NCBI GenBank assembly: GCA_036784855.1 | Contig: JAZDSV010000054.1 | Span: 1 to 64,000 of the forward strand | Origin: Aphelidium insulamus | Taxonomy: Eukaryota; Aphelidiomycota; Aphelidea; Aphelidiaceae | DNA: 64,000 nucleotides | Direction of reading: 5' to 3' | Part shown: positions 31,351-40,421 of the stretch, piece after piece | How the letters are laid out: every line of letters starts with the position of its first letter | Position numbering within the stretch: the stretch's first letter is position 1 | Notes under the pieces: generated by a model | What the model was told of the DNA's origin: nothing | Databases searched by the model: none | The model's input: the letters and a program-made list of their open reading frames with translations, nothing else | Made by a program: the position numbers and the translations under genes

Positions 31351-31935
31351 CTATACAGGGAGAACCTTGTTAATTATGCACTCGGGGGAAATGGAGTAGA
31401 ACGTAGTTACTCCCGCCGCAACCTTATTGCAGTCAGGGCACGTGCCCATCCATGAGGGGTTAAAATAACCCTGCTGATATGGGCTGGTGGTGGCGGTGGT
31501 GGCGGCACAAATCTGCGGTACTTTTTGTGGACCGCTGTTCAGCCATTGCCACAACGTGGTTTTGCCGGTAACATCGACGAATCTTTCATTATTGCTATCC
31601 CAGCAATAGGTCAGTGCCGCAAACTTTCCGCCTTCAGTCACGGCAATTTTGATCGCTTGCCCGTGCGGCACCTGCACATTGCTGTATACGCCGCTTTCAA
31701 CACCTTGTTGACTGATGATGTTGAGCGGGACGACATTGCGCGAATTGTCCACAGAAACATCCCGCGTGATCACACGGGAATTCGTCATCGCGTCACCGAT
31801 TGCACCGACGAGAACTTGGAGTTTGCCATCGGTACTAATTTCCAGGCGGCATTCAGTGTAGGACTGATCATTTGCCAGCGCCGAACAGGCAAACGTGCTA
31901 GTCAGCACAAGAGCAATTGAAGAGAAAAACTTCAT
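31351..31935 (-). CDS. Secreted paralog A of a tandem trio
   Basis: 194 residues from MKFFSSIALVLTSTFACSAL, a signal peptide. Mature domain: YTECRLEIS near the N-terminus, SNVQVPHGQAIKI, KFAALTYCWDSN, FVDVTGKTTLWQWLNSGPQK, WMGTCPDCNKV and TFYSISPECII. Six Cys are conserved with paralogs B and C, so it is likely a disulfide-bonded secreted beta domain. No intron is present. The family is unknown to me. It is the most diverged of the three, lacking the ASLPLW stretch. Confidence 0.75.
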   Translation of the reverse strand: MKFFSSIALVLTSTFACSALANDQSYTECRLEISTDGKLQVLVGAIGDAMTNSRVITRDVSVDNSRNVVPLNIISQQGVESGVYSNVQVPHGQAIKIAVTEGGKFAALTYCWDSNNERFVDVTGKTTLWQWLNSGPQKVPQICAATTATTSPYQQGYFNPSWMGTCPDCNKVAAGVTTFYSISPECIINKVLPV

Positions 31936-32007
31936 TTCGCGATGACTATTTGATGGATGATAATCGTGAGAAGTAAGCAATTCGCGATTGATGTTTGCGC
32001 ACTAGGA

Positions 32008-32020
32008 CGCCGCTTTATGC
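32008..32020 (-). promoter_or_regulatory. TATA-like core element of paralog A
   Basis: Minus-strand GCATAAAGCGGCG about 75-85 bp before the ATG. The same motif, GCATAAAAGCGGCG, precedes paralog C (34069-34083), and GAAAAAGCGGCG precedes B (33183-33196). Confidence 0.5.
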
Positions 32021-32340
32021 TACCCGATGGCTGAAATCGTCCAATTGCGTAAGCTTGATTGTTTCATGGCCATCTCTTCTCTGATTGGTCGATTGTGTTA
32101 CTTTGCGTAATAGCAGTATTCATGGCAGTCAAAGTATGTAAATAGGTGGCTGCACCACGTGAACTCGCCAGTTATTGCAATTTTGAGCACTCAGACATAT
32201 ATCCAGAGCAATATAGATCTCCCGGTACTGGCACTTATATGTAAATGAAGGATACGAGTAGACCAAAGTAAACATTGCGGGCGAATCGTAGTGAATGCAG
32301 ATATCACGCGCATGCGCATGCCCCTTGGTTCAAGTTCATG

Positions 32341-32440
32341 ACGGGTTAGCATTTAATGGGTATTTCAAAAATATTATAATATTAAAATATTATATTTATA
32401 TTATAATATAATATATTATATTATATTCAATATGCATTGA
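32341..32440. other. AT-rich palindromic stretch
   Basis: Runs of ATTATAATATT and TATATTATAATATAATATAT form several overlapping inverted repeats downstream of paralog B. It may act as a transcription end or be simple sequence. No coding. Confidence 0.5.
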
Positions 32441-32494
32441 ATGTCTTATATATTGGTCGTGGATTAATCGTGAGGTGACCGTTCGAGCCCGTGC

Positions 32495-33097
32495 TTAAAT
32501 GTTTGCACCAGTGTCCGACTTTTGCGTGATCACGCACTCGGGGGAGATGGAGTAGAACGTGGATACCCCCGCTGCGGCCTTGGTGCACTCGGCGCACGTG
32601 CCCATCCACAAGGGCAGGCTTGCCAACGACGGATTAAGTTGATACGGGCTGGTGGTGGCGGTGGCCGAGCAAATCTGCGGTACTTTTTGCGGGCCACTAT
32701 TCTGCCACTGCCACAGTGTGTTCTGATCAGTAACATCGACGTGCTGTCCACCCTGTGCGTCCCAGCAGTAGGTCAGTGCCGCGAACTTTGTTCCCGTGGT
32801 CACCACAAGCTTGATCGCTTCACCCGGCGGCACCTTCACATTGCTGTACACGCTGCTGGTAATGCCAGGGGCAACCACCGGCTTCATTGCGGTCTTCTTG
32901 TTATCTTCACTTACGGCGATCTCTCTGTCCACCACCTGGGACTCCTTCATCGCGTCACCGAGCGCACCGACGCGTACTTGGAATAAGCCATCGGAGCTAA
33001 TTTCCAGACGGCACTCGGTGTAGCCCTCTCCATTGACCAGCGTCGCCGAGGCAAGCACGCTGGCAAGCACCATTGCAACTGCGGAGGAAAACTTCAT
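32495..33097 (-). CDS. Secreted paralog B of a tandem trio
   Basis: 200 residues, signal peptide MKFSSAVAMVLASVLASATL. It shares YTECRLEISSDG, VYSNVKVPPGEAIKL, KFAALTYCWDAQGGQHVDVT, LWQWQNSGPQKVPQIC, LPLWMGTCAECTKA and STFYSISPECVI with C, less so with A. The upstream signature (CTTCTCGCGATCATCATCA near the ATG and an AAAAAGCGGCG core) is shared by all three. Function unknown; an abundant secreted or cell-surface product is likely. Confidence 0.75.
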   Translation of the reverse strand: MKFSSAVAMVLASVLASATLVNGEGYTECRLEISSDGLFQVRVGALGDAMKESQVVDREIAVSEDNKKTAMKPVVAPGITSSVYSNVKVPPGEAIKLVVTTGTKFAALTYCWDAQGGQHVDVTDQNTLWQWQNSGPQKVPQICSATATTSPYQLNPSLASLPLWMGTCAECTKAAAGVSTFYSISPECVITQKSDTGANI

Positions 33098-33182
33098 CGT
33101 GAGGTGCTACGCGAATATAGTGATGATGATCGCGAGAAGGAAATATGCGAGCGCGCTTTGGGTTGTTGTATGCGCGCATTTA

Positions 33183-33196
33183 CGCCGCTTTTTCAC
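33183..33196 (-). promoter_or_regulatory. TATA-like core element of paralog B
   Basis: Minus-strand GTGAAAAAGCGGCGTA, about 90 bp before the ATG, aligned with those of A and C. Confidence 0.45.
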
Positions 33197-33387
33197 ATTG
33201 CTCAATATGGTAGTCACGTGACCTCGCCAGTATACATCAGCGCAGTGTACATCTCCATTTACTAGGTTGAACTAGGCAAGAATGCTTGATTACGGCTCAT
33301 GAGGTGTCAGCATTGAGTAGGAGAATGTCATAATATTAGCATATGCATTGACTTATATTTGTATTGTTTGAAATGGGGAAGGACATA

Positions 33388-33984
33388 TCAGGCACCATTC
33401 GCAGACTTGTCCTTGATCACACATTCCGGAGAGATGGAGTAGAATGTAGACACGCCCTTTCCAGCCTGGTTGCAGTTGGTGCACGTTCCCATCCACAAGG
33501 GCAGGCTTGCTAGTAGCGGATTGGGGTCGTATGGACTGGTGGTGGCGGTGGCAGAACAGACCTGAGGAAATTTTTGCGGACTGCTATTCTGCCACTGCCA
33601 TAGTGTATTCTGGCCAGTGACATCGACATGCTGTCCCCCGTTCGAATCCCAGCAGTAGGTCAGTGCCGCAAACTTTTCACCCCCAACCACTTCAAGCTTC
33701 ACCACTTGACCATGCGGCACCTGCACATTGCTGTATACGCCACTAAAAATACCCATCTGTGTAATGGCTTTGAGTGGAACTATCTTGCGTGCATTGTCGC
33801 TAGAAACATCCCGCTGGATCACTCCGGAATCTTTCATCGCGTCAGCGAGCGGACCCACGCGTACTTGATATTTACTGTCAGCACTGATTTCCAGACGGCA
33901 TTCAGTGTAGCCCTGGCCATTGACCACAGCCGACGAGGCAAACACGCTGGCCAGCACAAGTGCAACTGCCGAAGAAAACTTCAT
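33388..33984 (-). CDS. Secreted paralog C of a tandem trio
   Basis: 198 residues from MKFSSAVALVLASVFASSAV (signal peptide); an upstream in-frame extension of the ORF lacks the signal and is discounted. Mature landmarks: YTECRLEISADSKYQVRVGP, VYSNVQVPHGQVVKL, KFAALTYCWDSNGGQHVDVT, LWQWQNSSPQKF, LPLWMGTCTNCNQA and STFYSISPECVI. It is closest to B. Tandem position, same strand and a shared upstream region show recent gene duplication. Confidence 0.75.
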   Translation of the reverse strand: MKFSSAVALVLASVFASSAVVNGQGYTECRLEISADSKYQVRVGPLADAMKDSGVIQRDVSSDNARKIVPLKAITQMGIFSGVYSNVQVPHGQVVKLEVVGGEKFAALTYCWDSNGGQHVDVTGQNTLWQWQNSSPQKFPQVCSATATTSPYDPNPLLASLPLWMGTCTNCNQAGKGVSTFYSISPECVIKDKSANGA

Positions 33985-34068
33985 TGTCCGGTGTCTACGC
34001 AATCGATGATGATAATCGTGAGAAGAAAATATGTGCGCGCGAACTGCTCTGATGTGTGCGTGCACAAG

Positions 34069-34083
34069 CGCCGCTTTTATGCC
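34069..34083 (-). promoter_or_regulatory. TATA-like core element of paralog C
   Basis: Minus-strand GGGCATAAAAGCGGCG, about 90 bp before the ATG. A CTTCTCACGATTATCATCA box lies closer to the ATG, as in A and B. Confidence 0.5.
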
Positions 34084-34290
34084 CAACCGATCGCGATTGA
34101 TTGGCTCAAATCGCAAAAATCGCCCAATGACGTCAGCTTGATTGTTGATGGCAATCTGTTTGCTGATTGGCTGGATCGGCAATATCTGCCTGATTGGTCC
34201 AAATCTGTCATATGAATTTATATGCTGATTTAGCTATATTTACTATGCATCTATTAATTATTCTAAAATATTTCTAAATCTATTAATTAA

Positions 34291-35178
34291 TCAGGATAAC
34301 GTGCAGCACTGCGCCTTGGATGACGATGAAGTGCCGGTAGATGACGCATGGCGGTTGTGATCATCATCAGAGGTGATGACAAGCCGTCTCCGTGACTTGC
34401 CGGGTGTCGACGCTGAAGTAGCGGCTGACGGCGATGTATCCATCGATGAAGCGCCCAGCGTGAGCATGGAGTGTGTCAGCGCCAGAAAAGACTCGTCAAT
34501 ATTAAGGCCAAGCTTGGCGCTCACTTCAACCACCGTTATCCAGCCACTTGCGTCTACAGGCGCCAGTATTCCGGGTGGCCTGGAATTCCCCGCCGGATCT
34601 TTAGCTGCTGCTGCCTCTTCTGTGGCCGTTCCAGTAGGGCCGCGTGCAGCAAGCACATCGCGAGCCAATTCAATCACTTCATCGCGTGACACCACACGCT
34701 CCGCCGCCCGATCACACTTGTTGCCCACCAGCAGCATGGGTATGGGCCGGGTCAACACCGCTTCCAGTTCCCGAATCCACTCCCGGAGCCGTGAGAAGGA
34801 CGCTCGGTCAGTCATGTCGTACACCAGCAGCGCGCCCTCCGCGTCCCGGTAATAGATGGGTGACAATGCATGATAGCGCTCCTGGCCCGCGGTGTCCTGC
34901 ACTCCTGGTCAGCAACTGAATGCACACTCCCGCACACTAACCCAGATGTTCAGACTGACGCGCCTGCCCGACACCACGAGCCGTTTGCGCAGCAAGGCCG
35001 CCTGCACCGTGGCCACGTGTGACTCGGTGAACTGCTGGTTCACATAGCGACTGGCCACCGAGGTCTTGCCGACGCTGCCTGCAGCAACAATTAGAGGTAG
35101 GCGTGTGCACAGATACACCGGCATACCCTCGCCCAGCAGCACCACTTTGAGCTGTGTAATGCCATCCGTGCCACTCAT
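34291..35178 (-). CDS. RAB21: RAB21-like small GTPase
   Basis: Model: complement(join(34291..34896, 34942..35078, 35127..35178)), 264 residues; introns of 45 and 48 bp. RAB21 controls early endosome and integrin traffic. It has KVVLLGEGSVGKTSVASRYV (P-loop), TVQAALLRKRL, LNIWDTAGQERYHALSPIYY (RAB21-specific YHAL), YDMTDRASF, LVGNKCD and EVSAKLGLNIDE. The C-terminus ends QCCTLS, a prenylation-type CC motif, after a long Ser-rich tail. An insertion of about 25 Ala/Gly/Pro-rich residues before the SAK motif makes it longer than usual. Confidence 0.9.
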
Positions 35179-35319
35179 AGCGATGATGCAATCAAGTCTG
35201 TCTGCCCTTTCTCTCCTGAACCCTAACTACCCGCTCAACCCTAGAAGAGATACGGAGTAACCAACACAAAACAGCAATTGCATGTGAATATTTGCAAGCA
35301 AGAAAGTGTACTGCATTGG

Positions 35320-36197
35320 TCAGGCGTAGGCAGTCAGATGGCAGCCAAGAAGACCACGACCGCTCCATTGCCGCGGCGTGAGCCACACCTGCAGTGGAGT
35401 GGTTGTCGCGGCATTCCATACTGCATACTCGTCGCTGTCGCCACTGGCAGCTGGACGTCTGATCTCGACGCACACGGCAGTCTACAGCAATAATTAAAAA
35501 AAACATGCATATAAAGATATGTAAAGGTGAAGGCAGGTGCATACGTTTTCATGTGCCGTGGCATAGTTCCCTATTGCTTGCAGTGCCTCGGTACGTAACA
35601 CGGGTGCCACTTCGGTACCAACTTGTCCAAATTTGACAATAAAGTCTCCACGGCGCAGACCGTCCGCGTATGCGGGACTGTCTGGGTGCACAGCGTCCAC
35701 TCGTGCCAGATATGGTGGTTGTGAGTCATTTGTGTCTGCACATACTTCTGAGACTACTGATTGTGGCGGCACGGTATCTGGTTGTATGCTATCAGCGGTA
35801 ACTGATACTGCTGATGGCGTGGCCGGAATGGCGGGCGTGGAGCCAGTTAGTGCATCATGGAGCTGCGCCGTCAACAGCTTGTAGTCATTGAGCAGACCTG
35901 CGTGACTTTAGTGCATACTAGGTTAATCACGTATGCCACACGCACGGATAATGCTGACGCGAGCGTGGCGCACGGCATACACGTCCACAGCGGCACGCGG
36001 GAACCCCTCGGCGTCCACCAGAGCATCGTCCATGCCGACACCGTTCTGGGAGGTTAGTGGTGAGCAAGTTCAGTAATAAGTATCATGCGGAGTACCGCAT
36101 CCAGTATGGCGCGATGTGCGTCTATTTGGCGCTGGATGTCGGTGCGGCGGTCAGACAGCTGCTGAACGGTGGCCCTGTCTGCCATTGGCGCCGTCAT
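35320..36197 (-). CDS. PSMD9: 26S proteasome assembly chaperone PSMD9/p27/Nas2
   Basis: Model: complement(join(35320..35481, 35545..35897, 35946..36045, 36096..36197)), 238 residues. It chaperones the Rpt4-Rpt5 pair during base assembly. Exon 1 is a coiled-coil (LSDRRTDIQRQIDAHRAILD). Exon 2 has the hallmark NGVGMDDALVDAEGFPRAAV and DVYAVRHARVSII. Exon 3 carries the PDZ domain (LARVDAVHPDSPAYADGLRRG, DFIVKFGQV). Exon 4 ends LTPRQWSGRGLLGCHLTAY, matching the family's C-terminal motif. The match is only visible after splicing. An inner ATG at 36185 is an alternative start. Confidence 0.92.
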
Positions 36198-36363
36198 ACT
36201 CTTGTGTATATTCTCTTCTGTATGTATTTTAGTATGTTTTTAAATGTAATACTTAATAATTGATTCACTGTGTGGCGCCTTGAAACTACAACACAGATGT
36301 CCACCGCGCTGCTGCAGATAATTATGCATTGTGCACATATATATATATATATATATATTATAT

Positions 36364-37758
36364 TCAATCGCCGCAATCAAGCGACAGTTGACGCACATTG
36401 ACATTCAGCCGCGATGTGGACATTAGTGAGCAGACAAGGCGCATGTCCAGTTCCTCATCGCTTGTTTCTTCGGCTTCCTTGTCACAATCTTCTCCTACGT
36501 GCTGACAGTCCATGTGCACATCTATGTAATTATTCTCCACTTGCATGCAGTTCGCACAGCCTTCAGTGTGACACTGCCAATGCGGTGGCAGCGAGTGTTC
36601 CACAATGCGCGGCACCCCGTGATAGTTGCGTCTAGCTGGCCCGCACAGCAGCAACGTCTGTCCAGAGCGCAGCAGCAGCGGTACAGGCACCTTGTCACGT
36701 GTGTCCCCGCCGGCCAGGAACACGCAGGCGTGCCCGAAACTGAGTGACAGCAGTGGAGCCTCCATGTTGGGTTCGGCGCGGTCCACGTGTGCGGTGAGTG
36801 TGTCGCGCAGCTGGTACAGGTTGCAGATGCCGGCCTCGGCGCGGAATCCGTGCGGGTATCCCGTGAGGGTGTCTGGCAAGGTGGCTTGTTCTTCTTGTTC
36901 TTCTTGTTGGTGATGTTCGTGCTCTTCCTTGGTGCCAGTGGGGTCACCGCGGGCTCCAGGGACGTACTGAATGTACGGTGCTAGCAGGGCCACAATGCGC
37001 TCAGCCAGTGCACCCAGTGTCGCTGATGGGAAGTCCGGTGGTTTTGATAATAGCGGCGACGTCTTGGCGGTGTCGCCATTGGCAGCATCGGTGACTTCAG
37101 TGTCGGCATAGCGCCGCGCATCCCAGTCATACTGGCGGCCCAGGTTGGCCCAGCGTAGTTTGCGCACTAGAGTGGATGGCAGTGTGTCCGTGTCTGCATT
37201 CTCCGGTGTACCAGTGGCCACTTGATCGCGCCACTCTGTCCACAGACCGCGTGGAGATGTGAGGAGAGTGGAGTCGCGGTGGTGGGCGTGCAAGTTGGTG
37301 CGCACTCCCGGTGCCATGCTCTGCCGTAGACACTCGATGGCCCACTGCCGCTCTTGTTTGCGGCTAAACACACCTTGGGCAGCCAGCCACAGCAGACCGG
37401 GCGCCCCATTGACGGTGTACGCGCGCACCACACGGTTCCGGTCAGGTGGACATTTGCCGCACCGGGCCTCTACCTTGTATTGTTGCTGGTCCCTGACCGC
37501 CGGGCGCTGCACCGCGCCAAAGCAGTGGCACACGGTCAGCGCGGCCACACGGGTCACGCCCGTATCACCCGTGCCAACAACTGAATCCAGATCGACGCAC
37601 TGGCGCTGCAGGTCCAGCATGGCAGCCGGCGAGGTGTCGACGCGTCGCTTGAAGTGGCGCTCCGACACGCGGAATGCACACAGGTTGGTGGGCGGGGTGG
37701 TGCCGGTCAATGCGGCGTTGGCCCGCAAGCGCCTCTGTCGTCGGCTATCCTGCGTCAT
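36364..37758 (-). CDS. ALKBH1: ALKBH1-like Fe(II)/2-oxoglutarate dioxygenase
   Basis: 464 residues from MTQDSRRQRRLRANAAL. ALKBH1 demethylates nucleic acids (tRNA m1A, DNA). Family marks: TLVRKLRWANLGRQYDWDARRY, FRAEAGICNLYQLRDTLTAH, the iron-binding HVDRAE (H-x-D), PLLSLSFGHACVFLAGG, the distal His in VPRIVEHSLP, and the 2-oxoglutarate Arg in RLNVNVRQLSL. The reading frame stays open far upstream of 37758 on this strand, but that extension overlaps the SGF29 gene and has no family character, so the start is set here. A 30-residue Glu/Gln-rich insert (TKEEHEHHQQEEQEEQ) interrupts the fold. Confidence 0.88.
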   Translation of the reverse strand: MTQDSRRQRRLRANAALTGTTPPTNLCAFRVSERHFKRRVDTSPAAMLDLQRQCVDLDSVVGTGDTGVTRVAALTVCHCFGAVQRPAVRDQQQYKVEARCGKCPPDRNRVVRAYTVNGAPGLLWLAAQGVFSRKQERQWAIECLRQSMAPGVRTNLHAHHRDSTLLTSPRGLWTEWRDQVATGTPENADTDTLPSTLVRKLRWANLGRQYDWDARRYADTEVTDAANGDTAKTSPLLSKPPDFPSATLGALAERIVALLAPYIQYVPGARGDPTGTKEEHEHHQQEEQEEQATLPDTLTGYPHGFRAEAGICNLYQLRDTLTAHVDRAEPNMEAPLLSLSFGHACVFLAGGDTRDKVPVPLLLRSGQTLLLCGPARRNYHGVPRIVEHSLPPHWQCHTEGCANCMQVENNYIDVHMDCQHVGEDCDKEAEETSDEELDMRLVCSLMSTSRLNVNVRQLSLDCGD

Positions 37759-38082
37759 TTTGTGGTGTGTAAGTGTATGTAGGTGCAGGGGGGTGTCCCT
37801 ATATCCGCCCCTGCACCCCCTTCGCACCCAGTGAGACTCCCCGGTGTTACCGTGACATGGACTCTCACTCTGTACTCTGTACCTCGACGCAGATTGACTT
37901 GCTCTCTCCGCGACTCTCTCTCTCGCTTCATTCTCTCTCTCCTCTCTCCTATCTCTCCCTCTGTCTGTCTGTCTGCTATCTCTTCTCGCTCCTGTCGGCT
38001 GTCTGCCTGTCAAACAATCTCTCCTTTCTCCACCGTCTCTCTCACGCACGGTCTCTCTCACACTTACACATAAAATTACTAT

Positions 38083-38316
38083 ATGGCCAGCGCTGGCACA
38101 GGCACCGCTGCAGACACCGTGACCTCCGCCACTATTGGCATCAATGCAGCCACTCCCACTGCAGCCACGGTGCCCGCAGAGACGGCAGCAGCTACCACCC
38201 CGGCATCCGTGCTGGCCACCCAGTTGCAGCAACTGCAGCAGGTGCGTGCCGAGGCCGCCGACCACTTTGCCACCATCAACCGCGTCCACGCCAAGATTGC
38301 CAAGCACGCTGATGAC

Positions 38317-38349
<33 letters not shown>

Positions 38350-39455
38350 TATGGTGTTGTGTCTTCTGTGTGTGCGGTGTGCATACACACTATGTACGTG
38401 TGTCTGTATTATAGACTGACTGCTGCAGCATGGACGGTCAAGGTGGCCAAGCGGTGCCGGAGACTGTACCACCAGGCGCTGGAGAAGCTGGTGGAAGAGA
38501 ATAGGCTGCTGAGTGCCATGCTGCAGGCCGCAGACGCGCAAAACATTGTCGCCGTGCCTGTGGTGGTCCCCACCTCTGATATGGATGGCGATGTTAACAA
38601 TAATGATGGCGACTCTGCCGCGGTGAAGAGCGAGCCGGGTGTGGCAGCAGCAGTGGATGGCGACACCAATGACTCTGCTGTGGGCGCCGTGTCCGAGCAG
38701 CAGCGGCGGAAGCGGCGCAAACTTCACGGCGACGAGCCAGCCGACACCGACATCAATAACAACATTGTTCATCACGCATCGCCCTCCACACACACCAATG
38801 CGGCAATGTCCACGTCGTCGAATACAGGCAGTCCACGGCAGAGTGGTGCGGTGGCGGTGCTTCCGGCCGGTCAATTTGTCGCCGCCAAGACGCGCCGAGA
38901 AGACTCGACCGTCTGGATACTGGCCATCGTGCGGCGCTTCCACTCTGACAAGCATCGGTGTGTGTTACATCTACTTATCTATATGCTAACAGTGCCCAGG
39001 TATGAAGTGGAAGACGCCGAGGCTGATGCAGACAGTGTCGACTTTGGACGGTGCATTATACAATTGCTGTCTCTCTCGTGCTCTAATTATACTTCTGTAG
39101 CATGTACAAGGTCCCGGCGGGAATCGTGGTCGGTCTGCCAAATGCGGATGATGATGCGACAGTAAACAGTGTGGCAACTGGTGGCACTGTGCTTGCGCTG
39201 GTATGTGTGCACTTCTTATACAGGGCAGTGAATTGACTAACGGCAGTTCCCCGACACTTCATGCTTCTACAAAGCGCGCGTTATACATCCACCCGCACAG
39301 GTGTGTTGGATAAGTATTTGATTATGTGTATGTTTATTACTGACGGTCATTTGCAGCGCGACGATGGGTATGTGCTGCAGTTTGAGGAGGATGGCGGGCG
39401 GCATCGGAAAGTGCCAGCGCACCGCGTTGTCCCCTTTCCCGCCAAGCATGAATAG
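38083..39455 (+). CDS. SGF29: SAGA-associated factor 29 (tandem Tudor protein)
   Basis: Model: join(38083..38317, 38429..38957, 39000..39050, 39101..39200, 39247..39300, 39357..39455), 355 residues. SGF29 reads H3K4 methylation for the SAGA acetyltransferase complex. The N-terminal coiled-coil (LQQLQQVRAEAADHFATINR) is followed by a disordered Asn/Asp-rich linker with a basic KRRKLHG. The tandem Tudor region starts FVAAKTRREDSTVWILAIV and RYEVEDAEADADSVDFGR, then VVGLPNADDDATVNS, FPDTSCFYKARVIHPP (family TSCFYxA motif) and YVLQFEEDG...VVPFPAKHE. The first intron begins at the start of a (GT)n microsatellite (38318-38347). A 6-exon model with phases checked. Confidence 0.88.
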
Positions 39456-39569
39456 AAATTTCGGTATCTGCAGTTGTTCTATGGATGGGCATTTATTGAG
39501 AAGGATTAACGATGGCGGTAGTTGATGCGGTGGAATGTCAACAACGATTTTCGACACGCAGAAGGGCTC

Positions 39570-39821
39570 TCACATTCTGATTAGCTGTTTTTTTTTCGTG
39601 CAAATTGTTGAGCTCGGCTTGCCGTAGTGCGTTTCACACGTTTGTCCCCATGGGCATTCCCAATCAGCTAAACAGCCGTATTTTGGCAAGCATACAGAGT
39701 TTCTCGCGCAGACGAAATCTTTTGGGCAACGTTTGTAACGGTTGCATGACGTAATACCTGCAACCATGTTGGGTGCAGCTGCTGCCAGAAGGAGCATTAT
39801 GGCGAGGAGGAAGCGTGCCAT
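39570..39821 (-). CDS. Small Cys-rich secreted protein
   Basis: 83 residues from MARFLLAIMLLLAAAAPNMV, a signal peptide; the longer frame upstream adds residues before it and is discounted. The mature peptide has eight Cys (CNRYKRCPKDFVCARNSVC and CLADWECPWGQTCE), in a compact disulfide-knot-like spacing. No intron. A TATA-like TGCATATATAAACGGC lies on the minus strand near 39884-39898. No family is recognised; it could be an antimicrobial or effector peptide. Confidence 0.6.
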   Translation of the reverse strand: MARFLLAIMLLLAAAAPNMVAGITSCNRYKRCPKDFVCARNSVCLPKYGCLADWECPWGQTCETHYGKPSSTICTKKKQLIRM

Positions 39822-39898
39822 TGTGTGTGTAATTATCATAACAAAGTATGATTCAATGATGGGCAAGTGGCAGCAGAGTGCCGTTTATATATGCATTT

Positions 39899-40421
39899 TA
39901 TAAAGTTACACAAACGGCAGATGAGCACGAACGGGATTCGTTGCACGCTTGTCGCCAATATTGCGCAGCACGTGATTCGTCATTTGTCCATACGATTCAA
40001 GTCAACGCGGTGTGCGAAGTGAGTCGATGCAGCACGCGGCGTGTAACAAATTCAAATAAATGTGCGCAAAGCATTTTTGCCTTATTAATAATGTATCCAC
40101 TGGTGCAACTATTGTTGATCATAAGAAGTAATCAGTGAAGAGGAGAATCAAAAGATGTGAAAATGAAAGATCAGTGAACGAGGTCGTGGTCAATGAAATC
40201 ACTCTAGACACGAAATCTTCCACTATCTCCCTAACAGAGTCTAGTCACTAGAATCTACGATTTTCAGACGGCATACTTGACTTCCAACGCGGCGTACTTG
40301 ACCCCCTCCTGCAACCTACATATGGTTAATACAGTATATTTATTGCTGCCTCGGGTATCCACGCAACATTTAACAACCAGTCAGATCCATCAATATCTAA
40401 ACCAAGCACATTCTATTCTCG
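39899..40421. other. Intergenic region
   Basis: About 520 bp between the small secreted gene and the 3' end of the large low-complexity gene. Only short ORFs without coding character. Nothing recognisable. Confidence 0.35.

Noticed and set aside
37759-38955. Upstream extension of the ALKBH1 frame to an 863-residue ORF
   Set aside because: It overlaps the SGF29 exons on the other strand, has His/Gly-rich translation of repeats and shows no family similarity. The ALKBH1 start at 37758 fits.
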